This document shows positions 28,965-38,616 of a stretch of DNA of 64,000 nt, in pieces. Within the stretch, counting starts at the first letter, position 1, and each line of letters opens with the position of its first letter. This stretch comes from Mesostigma viride (Eukaryota; Streptophyta; Mesostigmatophyceae; Mesostigmatales; Mesostigmataceae), in assembly GCA_009746045.1 (NCBI GenBank), contig RPFO01000299.1, forward strand, positions 1,665,307 to 1,729,306, read 5' to 3'. The notes beneath the pieces were generated by a model. That model was not told where the DNA came from. It was given only the letters and a program-made list of their open reading frames with translations, and ran no database searches. Made by a program: the position numbers and the translations under genes.

Positions 28965-29228
28965 TCAACATCACTCCGTTGGGAGTCAATGTAGCACATA
29001 TCCCTGAGAAGGGGCATATGGCTTTTAATACATTCTAGGCTACTTCCTGCAAGAGTGGAATGTAAGCAGCACTTGCTCTAGGTGCCTCAAGGGCACCGGC
29101 ACCCTCATGATCTTCACACTATGCCCAGCTAAGGGGGAGTATGTCATGTGGGGGAAGATCATCATGGCTATACAAGAGCTAGGGCATGGCTTCTCGACAG
29201 AGAGCATCTCTCTGCATGGCATAGCATG
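28965..29228 (-). mobile_element. fragment of the HAL1-like 3' UTR, minus strand
   Basis: Reverse complement of the 3' UTR seen at 31080-31290 (CTCCGTTGGGAGT, CTTCCTGCAAG, GCATGGC landmarks), diverged. No coding part is retained. Confidence 0.55.
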
Positions 29229-29339
29229 GCTAAATTCTTAATGCAACATCCATGGGGGTCCCATTATAGACAAAGCATGGCTAAATGTTGAAGGCATCAT
29301 CCATGGGGGCCATTATGGGCGCACATGCGCGGGGGCCAC

Positions 29340-31315
29340 GAGCCACGAGCCACGAGCCACGAGCCACGAGGTAGCCATGGCTGTCGGAGCTCATAACTTT
29401 CTCATTTGAGCACCGAATTCAGCTGTGAATATCACAATCGCTTCGTCTTTCTTAGACGCACATGCTGATATAATTTTCCGACGCTATTACGCAATATACG
29501 ATGAGCAAACGCCCATCGACGCAACGCAGCCTGACGGCTGCGCTCGGCAATGAAAATACGTCTGCAGCTTCGGCTGCAGCTTCGCCCACCGGCCCAGAAG
29601 GCAGCGGCGCCACTAGCCAAGCTCTAGTGGTCGTCCAGCCCCCTGCTGCGCCCGCATCGCCAGCAGCGTCGCCCGAACCCAAGCGCAGTCGTTCTGACGG
29701 GCTGCTGGATGAGTACGACTTTGACGCCAGCCAGCCCGGCTATTTTGACAAGCTTACACCCGATCGCATCCTGGGCCATGTGTTTTTCGGGACGCATGCC
29801 TCTCTTCTAGAACTGTGCAAGCAGCTTTCCCACCAAGGTCGCCTTGTCAATGCCTTCCTCCAGAGGCGCAATTTCGGCAAGGACGTCCTCAACGCCCGCC
29901 GCCCCCACCTCCAGCAATACGCCCTCTTTTCCCTCCTTGGCCGCTCCATCGAGGAGCTTTGGCCCCCAAAGCCCCTCACCACCACCTTAACCGAATCCTC
30001 CATCCGCTCACTCCTCAAGGAGGCCCTCGAGCAGCACGTGGCCCCCATCGCTGCAGATGTGGCGGCCATGGGCAGCACGCTGGCTGCCGAGCTCCCCCTC
30101 CTCTCCACCATCCCCACCGCCACCGCCACCCTCCTCGCCTCCTCCACCGCCACCACCCCCACCTCCGACGCCATCACCGCCCAGCTCCGTGAAATCGACC
30201 AGCGTCTTAAAGACAACGCAATCGCCATCGAGGTCCTGCAGAACACCGCCGGCCTCACCGCCCAGGCGGTGAAGGACATTGCCGCCAAGCCAGCCCCTGC
30301 TGGCCTGGCCGGCGATGCTCCTCCCATCACGACCTGGGCGGACATGCTTAAGCAGCACACCACCTCCACCACCTCCGCCGTCGCAGCACAGCTCCAGCGG
30401 CAGACGCTTGACCTCCGCGAGGAGGCCGAGCTCGCCAAGCGCAGCCTTAACGTCATTGTCAAGAATCTCAAGATGGAGGAAGGTGAGAATTCCGAGAAGC
30501 TTGCGCGTGCTTTTGAGAGAGAAATCCTTGATCGCATGGGCCTTACTGGTGAGATCGAGCTGGCCGCCCACCGCCTCCCCCGCGCGCGGGGTAAGGCAGG
30601 GCCGCCCCCGCTCCTTCTCACCTTTAAGACCCCGGCGGACAAGATTTCTTTTCTCAGACGCCGCAAGCGGCTCGAGAAGACTCTCTTCACCCTTGATGAC
30701 GACCTGACCCTGGCGCAGCAACAACGGCAACGGGAGCTATGGCCGACCTACCTCCAGCTCCGGCAGACCAAGGCGGGCCAGCCGGTGTACTGGAAGGGGG
30801 CGGCCATCTACGTCGGCCACAAGCCCTGGCAGGCGACCCCCGCGGCCCCAGCGACTCCAGGCGCCCCAGCTTAGGGGAATACAGCAGTAGTAGTGTAGAA
30901 TAGATAGACCGTGGCCATGTACATGTACGCCTCCTAGAGGCCCTATCCCAGCTAAGCCACGCGCTTTATTTAATCATGTACATGTGTGCCTATGATGAGC
31001 CACACTCCAGATGATGCCTAGCTTTATTTAGTTATGTTGTGCCCATGCAGGGAGTAACTCTCTGCTGAGACGCCATGCCCTAGCTTTTTGTATAGCTATG
31101 CTGATCTTCCCCCCCATGACAGGCTCCCCCTTCGCTGGGCATAGCTTGAAGATCATGGGGATGCACGTGCCCTGGTGCACCTAGAGCAAGGGTCCTTTAC
31201 ATCCCCACCCTTGCAGGAAGTAGCTTAGGATGTATGATAGGCCATATGCCCCCTCTCAAGGGCTATGTGCTACATATACTCCCAACGGAGTTATGTTACA
31301 ATTCAATTCAATTCA
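29340..31315 (+). mobile_element. complete ORF1-only (HAL1-like) retroelement, copy 1
   Basis: The 15-bp sequence ATGCGCGGGGGCCAC occurs at 29325-29339 and again at 31316-31330, a target-site duplication exactly bracketing the element. The element has a 5' leader beginning with GAGCCAC tandem units, one long ORF, a ~425-bp 3' UTR and an ATTCA microsatellite tail. It has no reverse transcriptase, so it must be moved by a partner LINE. The intact ORF and perfect duplication suggest recent insertion. Confidence 0.8.
29501..30874 (+). CDS. L1-like ORF1 protein of the HAL1-like element, 457 aa
   Basis: Residues 1-70 are Ser/Ala/Pro-rich and disordered. About 80-190 form a helical domain (LLELCKQLSHQGRLVNAFLQ). 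About 225-310 are predicted coiled coils (ITAQLREIDQRLKDNAIAIE). From residue 315 (SLNVIVKNLKMEEGEN) comes the RRM-like and C-terminal nucleic-acid-binding region of L1 ORF1 proteins, including a DKISFLRRRK stretch and the conserved RELWPTYLQLR helix. The expected role is a trimeric RNA-binding chaperone coating the element RNA in the cytoplasm. ATG 29501 follows the 5' leader. The ORF is fully open, whereas copies 2 and 3 are broken. Confidence 0.75.
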   Translation: MSKRPSTQRSLTAALGNENTSAASAAASPTGPEGSGATSQALVVVQPPAAPASPAASPEPKRSRSDGLLDEYDFDASQPGYFDKLTPDRILGHVFFGTHASLLELCKQLSHQGRLVNAFLQRRNFGKDVLNARRPHLQQYALFSLLGRSIEELWPPKPLTTTLTESSIRSLLKEALEQHVAPIAADVAAMGSTLAAELPLLSTIPTATATLLASSTATTPTSDAITAQLREIDQRLKDNAIAIEVLQNTAGLTAQAVKDIAAKPAPAGLAGDAPPITTWADMLKQHTTSTTSAVAAQLQRQTLDLREEAELAKRSLNVIVKNLKMEEGENSEKLARAFEREILDRMGLTGEIELAAHRLPRARGKAGPPPLLLTFKTPADKISFLRRRKRLEKTLFTLDDDLTLAQQQRQRELWPTYLQLRQTKAGQPVYWKGAAIYVGHKPWQATPAAPATPGAPA

Positions 31316-31380
31316 ATGCGCGGGGGCCACATGCTAGGCTAAGCCTTACTAATCTACACTACTGGTATATATATTCCTAG

Positions 31381-33214
31381 CGGTCCATGCTGCCCACCAG
31401 GCGGTCGCTATTCAGGCCTACTTGGATGATATCTACCTGCTGGGCCCTGTGCCGGACACCACCGCGGCTCTGCTGGCACTGCAGACCGCGGTGGCCGACA
31501 TCAACCTCCAGTTGACCCTTGCCAAGTGCGCGGTGTACTCGCCCCAAGGTGATTGCTCCGGCTTTCCGCCCCAGCTCTTGGGCCGGGACGAGCGCCTCCA
31601 TGGGTTGGATGTCCTCGGCGTTCCGGTCGGCGACCCCGCGTTTGTCATCGATGCTCTGCGGGCCGCCCTCGAGGCACGCACTGAGGTACTGCCCTTGATT
31701 GCGCGCCTTCATGATTCGCAGACCAAGGGTCTGCTTCTGTGGTTTTGCGCTCACCCTCGCGTCGTTCACTGGCTCCGGGGCGCTCTTCCGTCTCAGGTCC
31801 GGCTGGCCGCCGAGGGCCACGACGAACGCATCCAGTCGGCCTTGGCGCAGCTGGTCCCGGGCCCCGACCTCCCGCCACATGCTATTCGCATTGCCTCCCT
31901 GCCTGCACGGATGGGTGGCTGCGGTCTGACTCGTGCCGCCCGGCTGGCCCCAGCAGCCTTTTTGGGCTCCGTCGCTCAGTCGTGGGCGGAAAGCTGCCGG
32001 CTCCTGCCCCTTTTGGCAACGGCAGCGCCTGACCTCCTGGACCCCAGCAGCCCTTTGCCCTTCGTCACCGCCATCCAGGAGGCCTATGCTGAGATCCAGC
32101 AGGCCTGTTCTCCCGTCCGTGCCGCTCAGGCGGTACAGCGCCACCTCCCTCGCGGCACTCCCTCGGTCGCCTCCGTTCAATCTCCCGCCGCATTCCCTGC
32201 TCGCGTCATCGATAAACACCAGAAAACCTACGCGGGTATTCTGCACACGGCTGATTGGATTGCTCTTTTCGCGGACCTCAACGCCCAGGGACGTGCGTGG
32301 CTGTTCTCGCTTTCCTTGCGGAGTGTGGGCTCGGCGTACCTTCGTGCTCTTCCCATGGCCCCCCCATTCGCCTTGGCTCCCAGCCACTACTCGGTGGCGC
32401 TCCGGCACCAGCTATTTGCCCCGCAGCCTCTTGTTCCGGCCGGGCGGCCTTGTGGTAGCTGTGGGCAGCCGCTGGATCCCACGGGGACTCACTACCTTGC
32501 CTGCATGGGGGGCCAACAGAATCAGAATTGGTATTTGTATTTGCACACTGTCCTCCTGACGGTGGTGCTCGCCATGATTCGGTCGGTTTTCCCCCACGCG
32601 AACATCCGGTCCGAGGATGCGGATGGCGCTGCCTTCTATTCCCCCAACCACCGGCCTGACATCGTGGTGCTGGACTTTGAGGGGGGTGGCCGGCATCTGC
32701 TTATTGACGTTTCGGTGGCGCGGCCCTTGGCTCTTAGCCACGTGGCTGGGGCCTCCCTCACGGCAGGTTACACGGCGGACCGGGCGGAGCGGACCAAGCT
32801 CCTGGCCTACGGCGACGTCGGGCACCATCGTGTGGTGCCCTTTGTCCTGGAGGAGTTTGGGGCCATGGGGCCCCTGACCTCCGCCTTCTTCAAGGAGTGT
32901 TGCCGGCTCCGGGAGGACCGGCTGGACCTGGAGGGCCAGCGGGCCCCATGGTCGGCGCGGACCTGGACGTCATATTGGCGTCAGCGCTTGTCGGTGGCGC
33001 TGACTCGGGCCATGGCGGACATCATGCTCCGCCGTACGCGGGCTGATTTTGCGGTGCAGCAGGGCTATTAGGTTCCTCCCGTTAGGCGTTTCCATTGGTC
33101 TTATCGTACTTCGTAGTATAGAGCTTTGACATGGCTCTGTATATAGGTTTATAGCTGGGCGTTTGCTTTGGTTTGAGTGATTTCACTCTGCTGTAAGTAA
33201 TTATATTTTTAATG
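31381..33214 (+). mobile_element. 5'-truncated copy 1 of the restriction-like-endonuclease LINE
   Basis: Flanked by TATATATTCCTAG at 31368-31380 and 33215-33227, a 13-bp target-site duplication. It carries the C-terminal part of ORF2 from just before the YLDD motif (frame to stop 33071): AYLDDIYLLG, the CCHC knuckle CGSCGQPL...THYLAC, the endonuclease signature RPDIVVLDF...LLIDVSV, and a ~140-bp 3' UTR. The 549 visible residues are nearly identical to the 53465 copy, implying young age. Reverse-transcriptase motifs upstream of YLDD are missing, so it is dead on arrival. Confidence 0.8.
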
Positions 33215-33223
33215 TATATATTC

Positions 33224-33447
33224 CTAGTCTGAGGTGGCAGGAGGGGGCTGCCAGGGCTTGTGGTCAAAGTGGATGACCGCCCCCCTCCAGTATACCGGCT
33301 TCCCCCTTGCGCTCTGCCGGAGCTGAAGGTAGGTCGGCCATAGCTCGCGTCGCCGCTGTTGCTGGGCCAGGGTCAAGTCGTCGTCCAGCGTGAAGCGAGT
33401 CTCCGAGAGCTTCTTGCGGCATTTAAGGAACGCCAGCTTGTCCGCCA
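33224..33447 (-). pseudogene. L1-like ORF1 C-terminal fragment
   Basis: Minus-strand frame KLSETRFTLDDDLTLAQQQR followed by RELWPTYLQLRQ and GKPVYWRGAVIHF matches the C-terminal domain of the HAL1-like ORF1, at lower identity than the local copies. It therefore comes from another subfamily. The upstream residues in the same frame do not match. It abuts the end of the truncated LINE. Confidence 0.6.
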
Positions 33448-34639
33448 TGTACTTAAAGGTTAAGCATATTTCCATTGTTTCTAACAACAATAGATATGGC
33501 TCAAACTGTTTTGCCTTGCCATGATGTGGCCAACATAGTTGCTGGCACATGATGGCAGTGGTTTGTCACTGGTCAAGACTTTTCACTCACCCGTAAAAGC
33601 TTGAATGCACCCTTGACGCAGCCCGTGGCCACACAATCATGCAGTATGAACGTAGCAAGAGAATAACTAACATCGACGAAGGTGTTTAAACCTGCACAGC
33701 TCCTAAAACCCTGCACAACTACAATGGGTTAAGGCAAATGCCTGCTAACATCATCTGAAAAGGGGGTTTTAGAGAGGGGCAGGCAACGGTCAAGAAACAG
33801 CATCAAGACCTGAACCTGACAACGCCTCGCAAGCTTAAACTCATGTACGAACATCAAGGAACGAAGAGGCAACGATTATCCGGCTTTACCTGGCACGGCT
33901 GGCGTTACCTTGGCCCAGGCGGTGCCCGCAAAAGTTGCACTCTTCGGCACATAGACCATTCGACGTGACAGAATGGTCGAAATCATCAAATCTATACTGT
34001 CGCTCAATTTATTCTAATACAATGCATGTTAAAATGTAGAAAGAAACCTATCAGCCATTGAAATTGCGCCGGAAAGCAAGCGCAGTCATCAATTCCGTCG
34101 ACCTGCCTTATCGCAGTTTTTTCCAGCAAGAACAGTACCGACACCGGGTAAATCACATCCCCGCGAGCTAAAAATTAATTTTTATCATCTTTAGGGCATG
34201 TTAAATCTATTTCCTGAGTTTGGACAGCTAACTCGTCCGCAAACGTAAACTGCATGCATGGGCGCGAGCCGCCATGGCTAGGTCGTGCATTTCCGGAACT
34301 CGCGTTTCACGTGGAAAAGTACCCTTACCACCTGTACTTTGACCGTACATTAACTACATTTAGCCGCTCATACCAAATCCAAAAAAATCCCAAAAATATG
34401 TCCAAGAAAGATCTTTTCACGTAGTATTTGAATAAATTTTGAGAGAATTTTTTTGACAAACATTCTGACCGGGGCGAATTTTCTACGAAACCCAAAAACT
34501 CGGTCCTCTAGAGAGGACTGAGTTCAACTCAGTCCTCCGTAGAGGACCAGGGACAGACGACGAGTTAATTAATTAATGCCACGGAGTACTACGCTAATCT
34601 CATTAGAAAATAACTACACGAAAGTTACAAATAGCGTCT

Positions 34640-35185
34640 GCGTCATGCCCCAACCATACATGTCGATACATTGATGATGTCATCGCTTTCGACAACCCTG
34701 ATTTCGCAACCGGCCATTTGTATATCACCGCTGGTCTGCCTGGCATCTACCCGCAAGCGTCCCTCACATTAAAGCTCACGTCGGAGGATACTCATTGCAA
34801 TTACCTCGATCTTAACATTACCCATAACAAGAAGGGCTGGCGTACGGCTGTCTATGATAAGCGCAAGGATCCTAAATACCAGCAAATTCCTTTTATTCGT
34901 TACCCCGATATTCACAGTCTCCTTTCCCACACAGCAAAATATGGTGTTGTTCTTTCTCAGTTACATCGTTTTTCCCGTCTTTGTTCTTATCGTGTTGATT
35001 TCATCACGACTCTTGTTGAACTCTTGCAGCGTTTATTGGTCCAAGACTATGACCGAGCCATTATGCTCCGTCAAGTCCGATGTTTTTTGCAACGTCACCC
35101 ACATCTGTTCGGTGCTGCCCCTTGGCACAAGCTCTACAAACAGGTCGTGGACCGGCTGGATCGCATAGTATCTCCGCACATCTGA
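34640..35185 (+). pseudogene. reverse-transcriptase C-terminal fragment, Penelope-like
   Basis: The frame contains CRYIDDVIAFDNPDF (RT motif C, YIDD) then YPQASLTLKL, YLDLNI, and a KDPKYQQIPFIRYPDIHS segment ending in a helical thumb-like region (SQLHRFSRLCS). This order resembles Penelope-like retroelement RTs of algae and animals. The GIY-YIG endonuclease is not visible. It is AT-richer than the other retroelements here. Stop at 35185; 5' part absent. Confidence 0.5.
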
Positions 35186-35373
35186 ACCCTGTGATGCCAG
35201 ATCTCCTTTGCGGCCGTTCCGAGCTTGGCACTGGATTCGTTGTCCACATCGCCGCGTCGCTGCCGCAACACGATGTTTTCTGGCATCCGCGGGCTTTTGG
35301 TTCCCGCCGCACATTTGAAAGTGCTGTCCTCCGGCTTTTTTGCCTTTGCACCGTGTGCAGTTCTTGGACGTTT

Positions 35374-36139
35374 GGAATCATGGCATGGCTAACGTGATGA
35401 CTGACTAGCTAGACCTTTTCAGTGGTTTTCCATTTGCGGGTTTTTCCTCGTAAATGGTGGGAGAGCGATCGCAGCAATGGTGCTCACCACTAGACACTCC
35501 CGGCCAGTTAGGCTCGAAACACACGCCCTGATCAAGCATGCTGTTTCCGGCCCCACCGTCTAGGTCATCTAGTCGCTCTACACGTAAGCCAGCCATAATT
35601 TCAATGCACAAGGATACACATTTCCATCACCATTCATCTTCATCATCCTGAACGACTCGAAAACGCGGAAAAGATAACGGCAGGCTCGAGCTACCATGGT
35701 CCGGATTCTCCCAATTTCTGGCCTGCGCTGGTTGTCTCTTTGATATAAATTACTTTGGAATCATGGCATGGCTAACGTGACGACTGACTAGCTAGACCTT
35801 TTCAGTGGTTTTCCATTTGCGGGTTTTTCCTCGTAAATGGTGGGAGAGCGATCGCAGCAATGGTGCTCACCACTAGACACTCCCGGCCAGTTAGGCTCGA
35901 AACACACGCCCTGATCAAGCATGCTGTTTCCGGCCCCACCGTCTAGGTCATCTAGTCGCTCTACACGTAAGCCAGCCATAATTTCAATGCACAAGGCTAC
36001 ACATTTCCATCACCATTCATCTTCATCATCCTGAACGACTCGAACACACGGACAAGATAACGGCAGGCTCGAGCTACCATGGTCCGGATTCTCCCGATTT
36101 CTGGCCTGCGCTGGTTGTCTCCTTGATATAAATTACTAG
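35374..36139 (+). repeat. 383-bp direct tandem duplication
   Basis: Two adjacent near-identical units start GGAATCATGGCATGGCTAAC (about 35374 and 35757) and end TGATATAAATTACT. They differ by a few substitutions. No credible gene; a 68-aa antisense ORF occurs in both copies and is probably incidental. Confidence 0.75.
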
Positions 36140-36161
36140 AGGGGGGTATATATAATCAACT

Positions 36162-37690
36162 CTGCCCTTGATTGCGCGCCTTCATGATTCGCAGACCAAG
36201 GGTCTGCTTCTGTGGTTTTGCGCTCACCCTCGCGTCGTTCACTGGCTCCGGGGCGCTCTTCCGGCTCAGGTCCGGCTGGCCGCCGAGGGCCACGACGAAC
36301 GCATCCAGTCGGCCTTGGCGCAGCTGGTCCCGGGCCCCGACCTCCCGCCACATGCTATTCGCATTGCCTCCCTGCCTGCACGGATGGGTGGCTGCGGTCT
36401 GACTCGTGCCGCCCGGCTGGCCCCAGCAGCATTTTTGGGCTCCGTCGCTCAGTCGTGGGCGGAAAGCTGCCGGCTCCTGCCCCTTTTGGCTACGGCAGCG
36501 CCTGACCTCCTGGACCCCAGCAGCCCTTTGCCCTTCGTCACCGCCATCCAGGAGGCCTATGCTGAGATCCAGCAGGCCTGTTCTCCCGTCCGTGCCGCTC
36601 AGGCGGTACAGCGCCACCTCCCTCGCGGCACTCCCTCGGTCGCCTCCGTTCAATCTCCCGCCGCATTCCCTGCTCGCGTCATCGATAAACACCAGAAAAC
36701 CTACGCGGGTATTCTGCACACGGCTGATTGGATTGCTCTTTTCGCGGACCTCAACGCCCAGGGACGTGCGTGGCTGTTCTCGCTTTCCTTGCGGAGTGTG
36801 GGCTCGGCGTACCTTCGTGCTCTTCCCATGGCCCCCCCATTCGCCTTGGCTCCCAGCCACTACTCGGTGGCGCTCCGGCACCAGCTATTTGCCCCGCAGC
36901 CTCTTGTTCCGGCCGGGCGGCCTTGTGGTAGCTGTGGGCAGCCGCTGGATCCCACGGGGACTCACTACCTTGCCTGCATGGGGGGCCAACAGAATCAGAA
37001 TTGGTATTTGTATTTGCACACTGTCCTCCTGACGGTGGTGCTCGCCATGATTCGGTCGGTTTTCCCCCACGCGAACATCCGGTCCGAGGATGCGGATGGC
37101 GCTGCCTTCTATTCCCCCAACCACCGGCCTGACATCGTGGTGCTGGACTTTGAGGGGGGTGGCCGGCATCTGCTTATTGACGTTTCGGTGGCGCGGCCCT
37201 TGGCTCTTAGCCACGTGGCTGGGGCCTCCCTCACGGCAGGTTACACGGCGGACCGGGCGGAGCGGGCCAAGCTCCTGGCCTACGGCGACGTCGGGCACCA
37301 TCGTGTGGTGCCCTTTGTCCTGGAGGAGTTTGGGGCCATGGGGCCCCTGACCTCCGCCTTCTTCAAGGAGTGTTGCCGGCTCCGGGAGGACCGGCTGGAC
37401 CTGGAGGGCCAGCGGGCCCCATGGTCGGCGCGGACCTGGACGTCATATTGGCGTCAGCGCTTGTCGGTGGCGCTGACTCGGGCCATGGCTGACATCATGC
37501 TCCGCCGTACGCGGGCTGATTTTGCGGTGCAGCAGGGCTATTAGGTTCCTCCCGTTAGGCGTTTCCATTGGTCTTATCGTAGTATAGAGCTTTGACATGG
37601 CTCTGTAGTATAGGTTTATACCTGGGCGTTTGCTTTGGTTTGAGTGATTTCACTCTGTTGTAAGTAATTATATTTTTAATATATAATCCT
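36162..37690 (+). mobile_element. 5'-truncated copy 2 of the restriction-like-endonuclease LINE
   Basis: It begins within ORF2 downstream of the RT active site (TGCCCTTGATTGCGCGCC). The open frame of ~460 residues to 37544 holds the CCHC knuckle and endonuclease signature. The same 3' UTR (GTTCCTCCCGTTAGGCG to TTATATTTTTAA) follows. ATATATAATC-like bases on both sides suggest a target-site duplication with a few filler bases at the 5' junction. Differences from copy 1 are few. Confidence 0.75.
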
Positions 37691-37714
37691 CATCTGAGCT
37701 GTCCTCTACTGTAA

Positions 37715-37975
37715 TGGCAGACGCTTCCCAGCTGCGAGGCTGATGTGGACCATCGCATCTCCCTCGCCTGGCACGCTTTACGCCAGTACAGGGCCCTGTG
37801 GCGCAAGCCCCTTGGCAAGATCGAGAAACAGGACCTGTTTAAGGTCCTCGTCCTTCCTGTTCTCACGTATGGGGCCGAGACGTGGACCCTCACCGCCGAC
37901 CTGGCCCGCAAGCTGGACGGCGCGGTCACCAACATGCTGCGATCCATTTTCAGAGTAGGATATGCTGCTCATGCA
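37715..37975 (+). pseudogene. L1-like ORF2 fragment (post-RT region)
   Basis: The frame DHRISLAWHALRQYRALWRK, then KQDLFKVLVLPVLTYGAETW and LDGAVTNMLRSIF, is the conserved segment after the RT domain in L1/CR1-type LINE ORF2 proteins. A sudden switch at ~37980 to HAL1-like ORF1 sequence marks a chimeric or nested junction. Confidence 0.6.
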
Positions 37976-38616
37976 TGTCCGCAATGGAAGGGGGCGGCCA
38001 TCTACGTCGGCCACAAGCCCTGGCAAGCGACCCCCGCGGCCCCAGTGACTCCAGACGCCCCAGCTTAGGGGAATAAAGCAGTAGTAGTGTAGAATAGGTA
38101 GACCGTGGCCATGTACATGTACGCCTCCTACAGGCACTATACCAGCTGAGCCACGAGCCTTATTTAACCATGTACATGTGCGCCTATGATGTGCGGCCAC
38201 ACTCCAGATGATGCCTAGTTTTATTTAGTTATGCTGTGCCCATGCAGAGAGCTGCTCTCTGCTGAGATGCCACGCTCTAGTTTTTTGTATAGCTATTATG
38301 ATCTTCCCCCACATGACATGCTCCCCCTTAGCTGGGCATAGCGTGATAGATCATGAGGGTGCAGGTGCCCTGGTGCACCTAGAGCACGTGTCGTTTACAT
38401 TCCCACACTTGCAGGAAGTAGCTTAGAATGTATTATAGGCCATATGCCCCTTCTCCTACGAGCCACGAGCCACGAGCCACGAGGTAGCCATGGCTGACGG
38501 CGGCGCTCATAACTTTCACGTTTGAGCACCGAATTTAGTCGTGAATATCACAATCGCTTCGTCTTTCTTAGACGCACATGCTGATATAATTTTCCGACGC
38601 TATTACGCAATATACG

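Larger units (their letters stand above)
26592..34564. mobile_element. TTAA-flanked inverted-repeat element, expanded by nested insertions
   Basis: The left end CTCGTCGTCTGTCCC (after TTAA 26588-26591) matches in reverse complement the right end at 34550-34564 (before TTAA). Subterminal GGAGGACTGAGTTGA is also shared. TTAA target sites are typical of piggyBac-type transposition. The intervening 8 kb contains other complete insertions (27233, 29340, 31381), so the original element was much shorter. Its right part resembles 28100-28700 inside the 27233 element. No transposase is visible. Alternative: two separate solo ends in chance array. Confidence 0.5.

Noticed and set aside
29740-30690. 316-aa minus-strand ORF opposite HAL1-like ORF1
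   Set aside because: Arg/Ser-rich shadow of the ORF1 coding frame; the plus frame has the coiled coil and RRM-like region.
30008-30730. Gly-rich 240-aa ORF
   Set aside because: Third-frame shadow of ORF1 with GGGG tracts from CCACC repeats.
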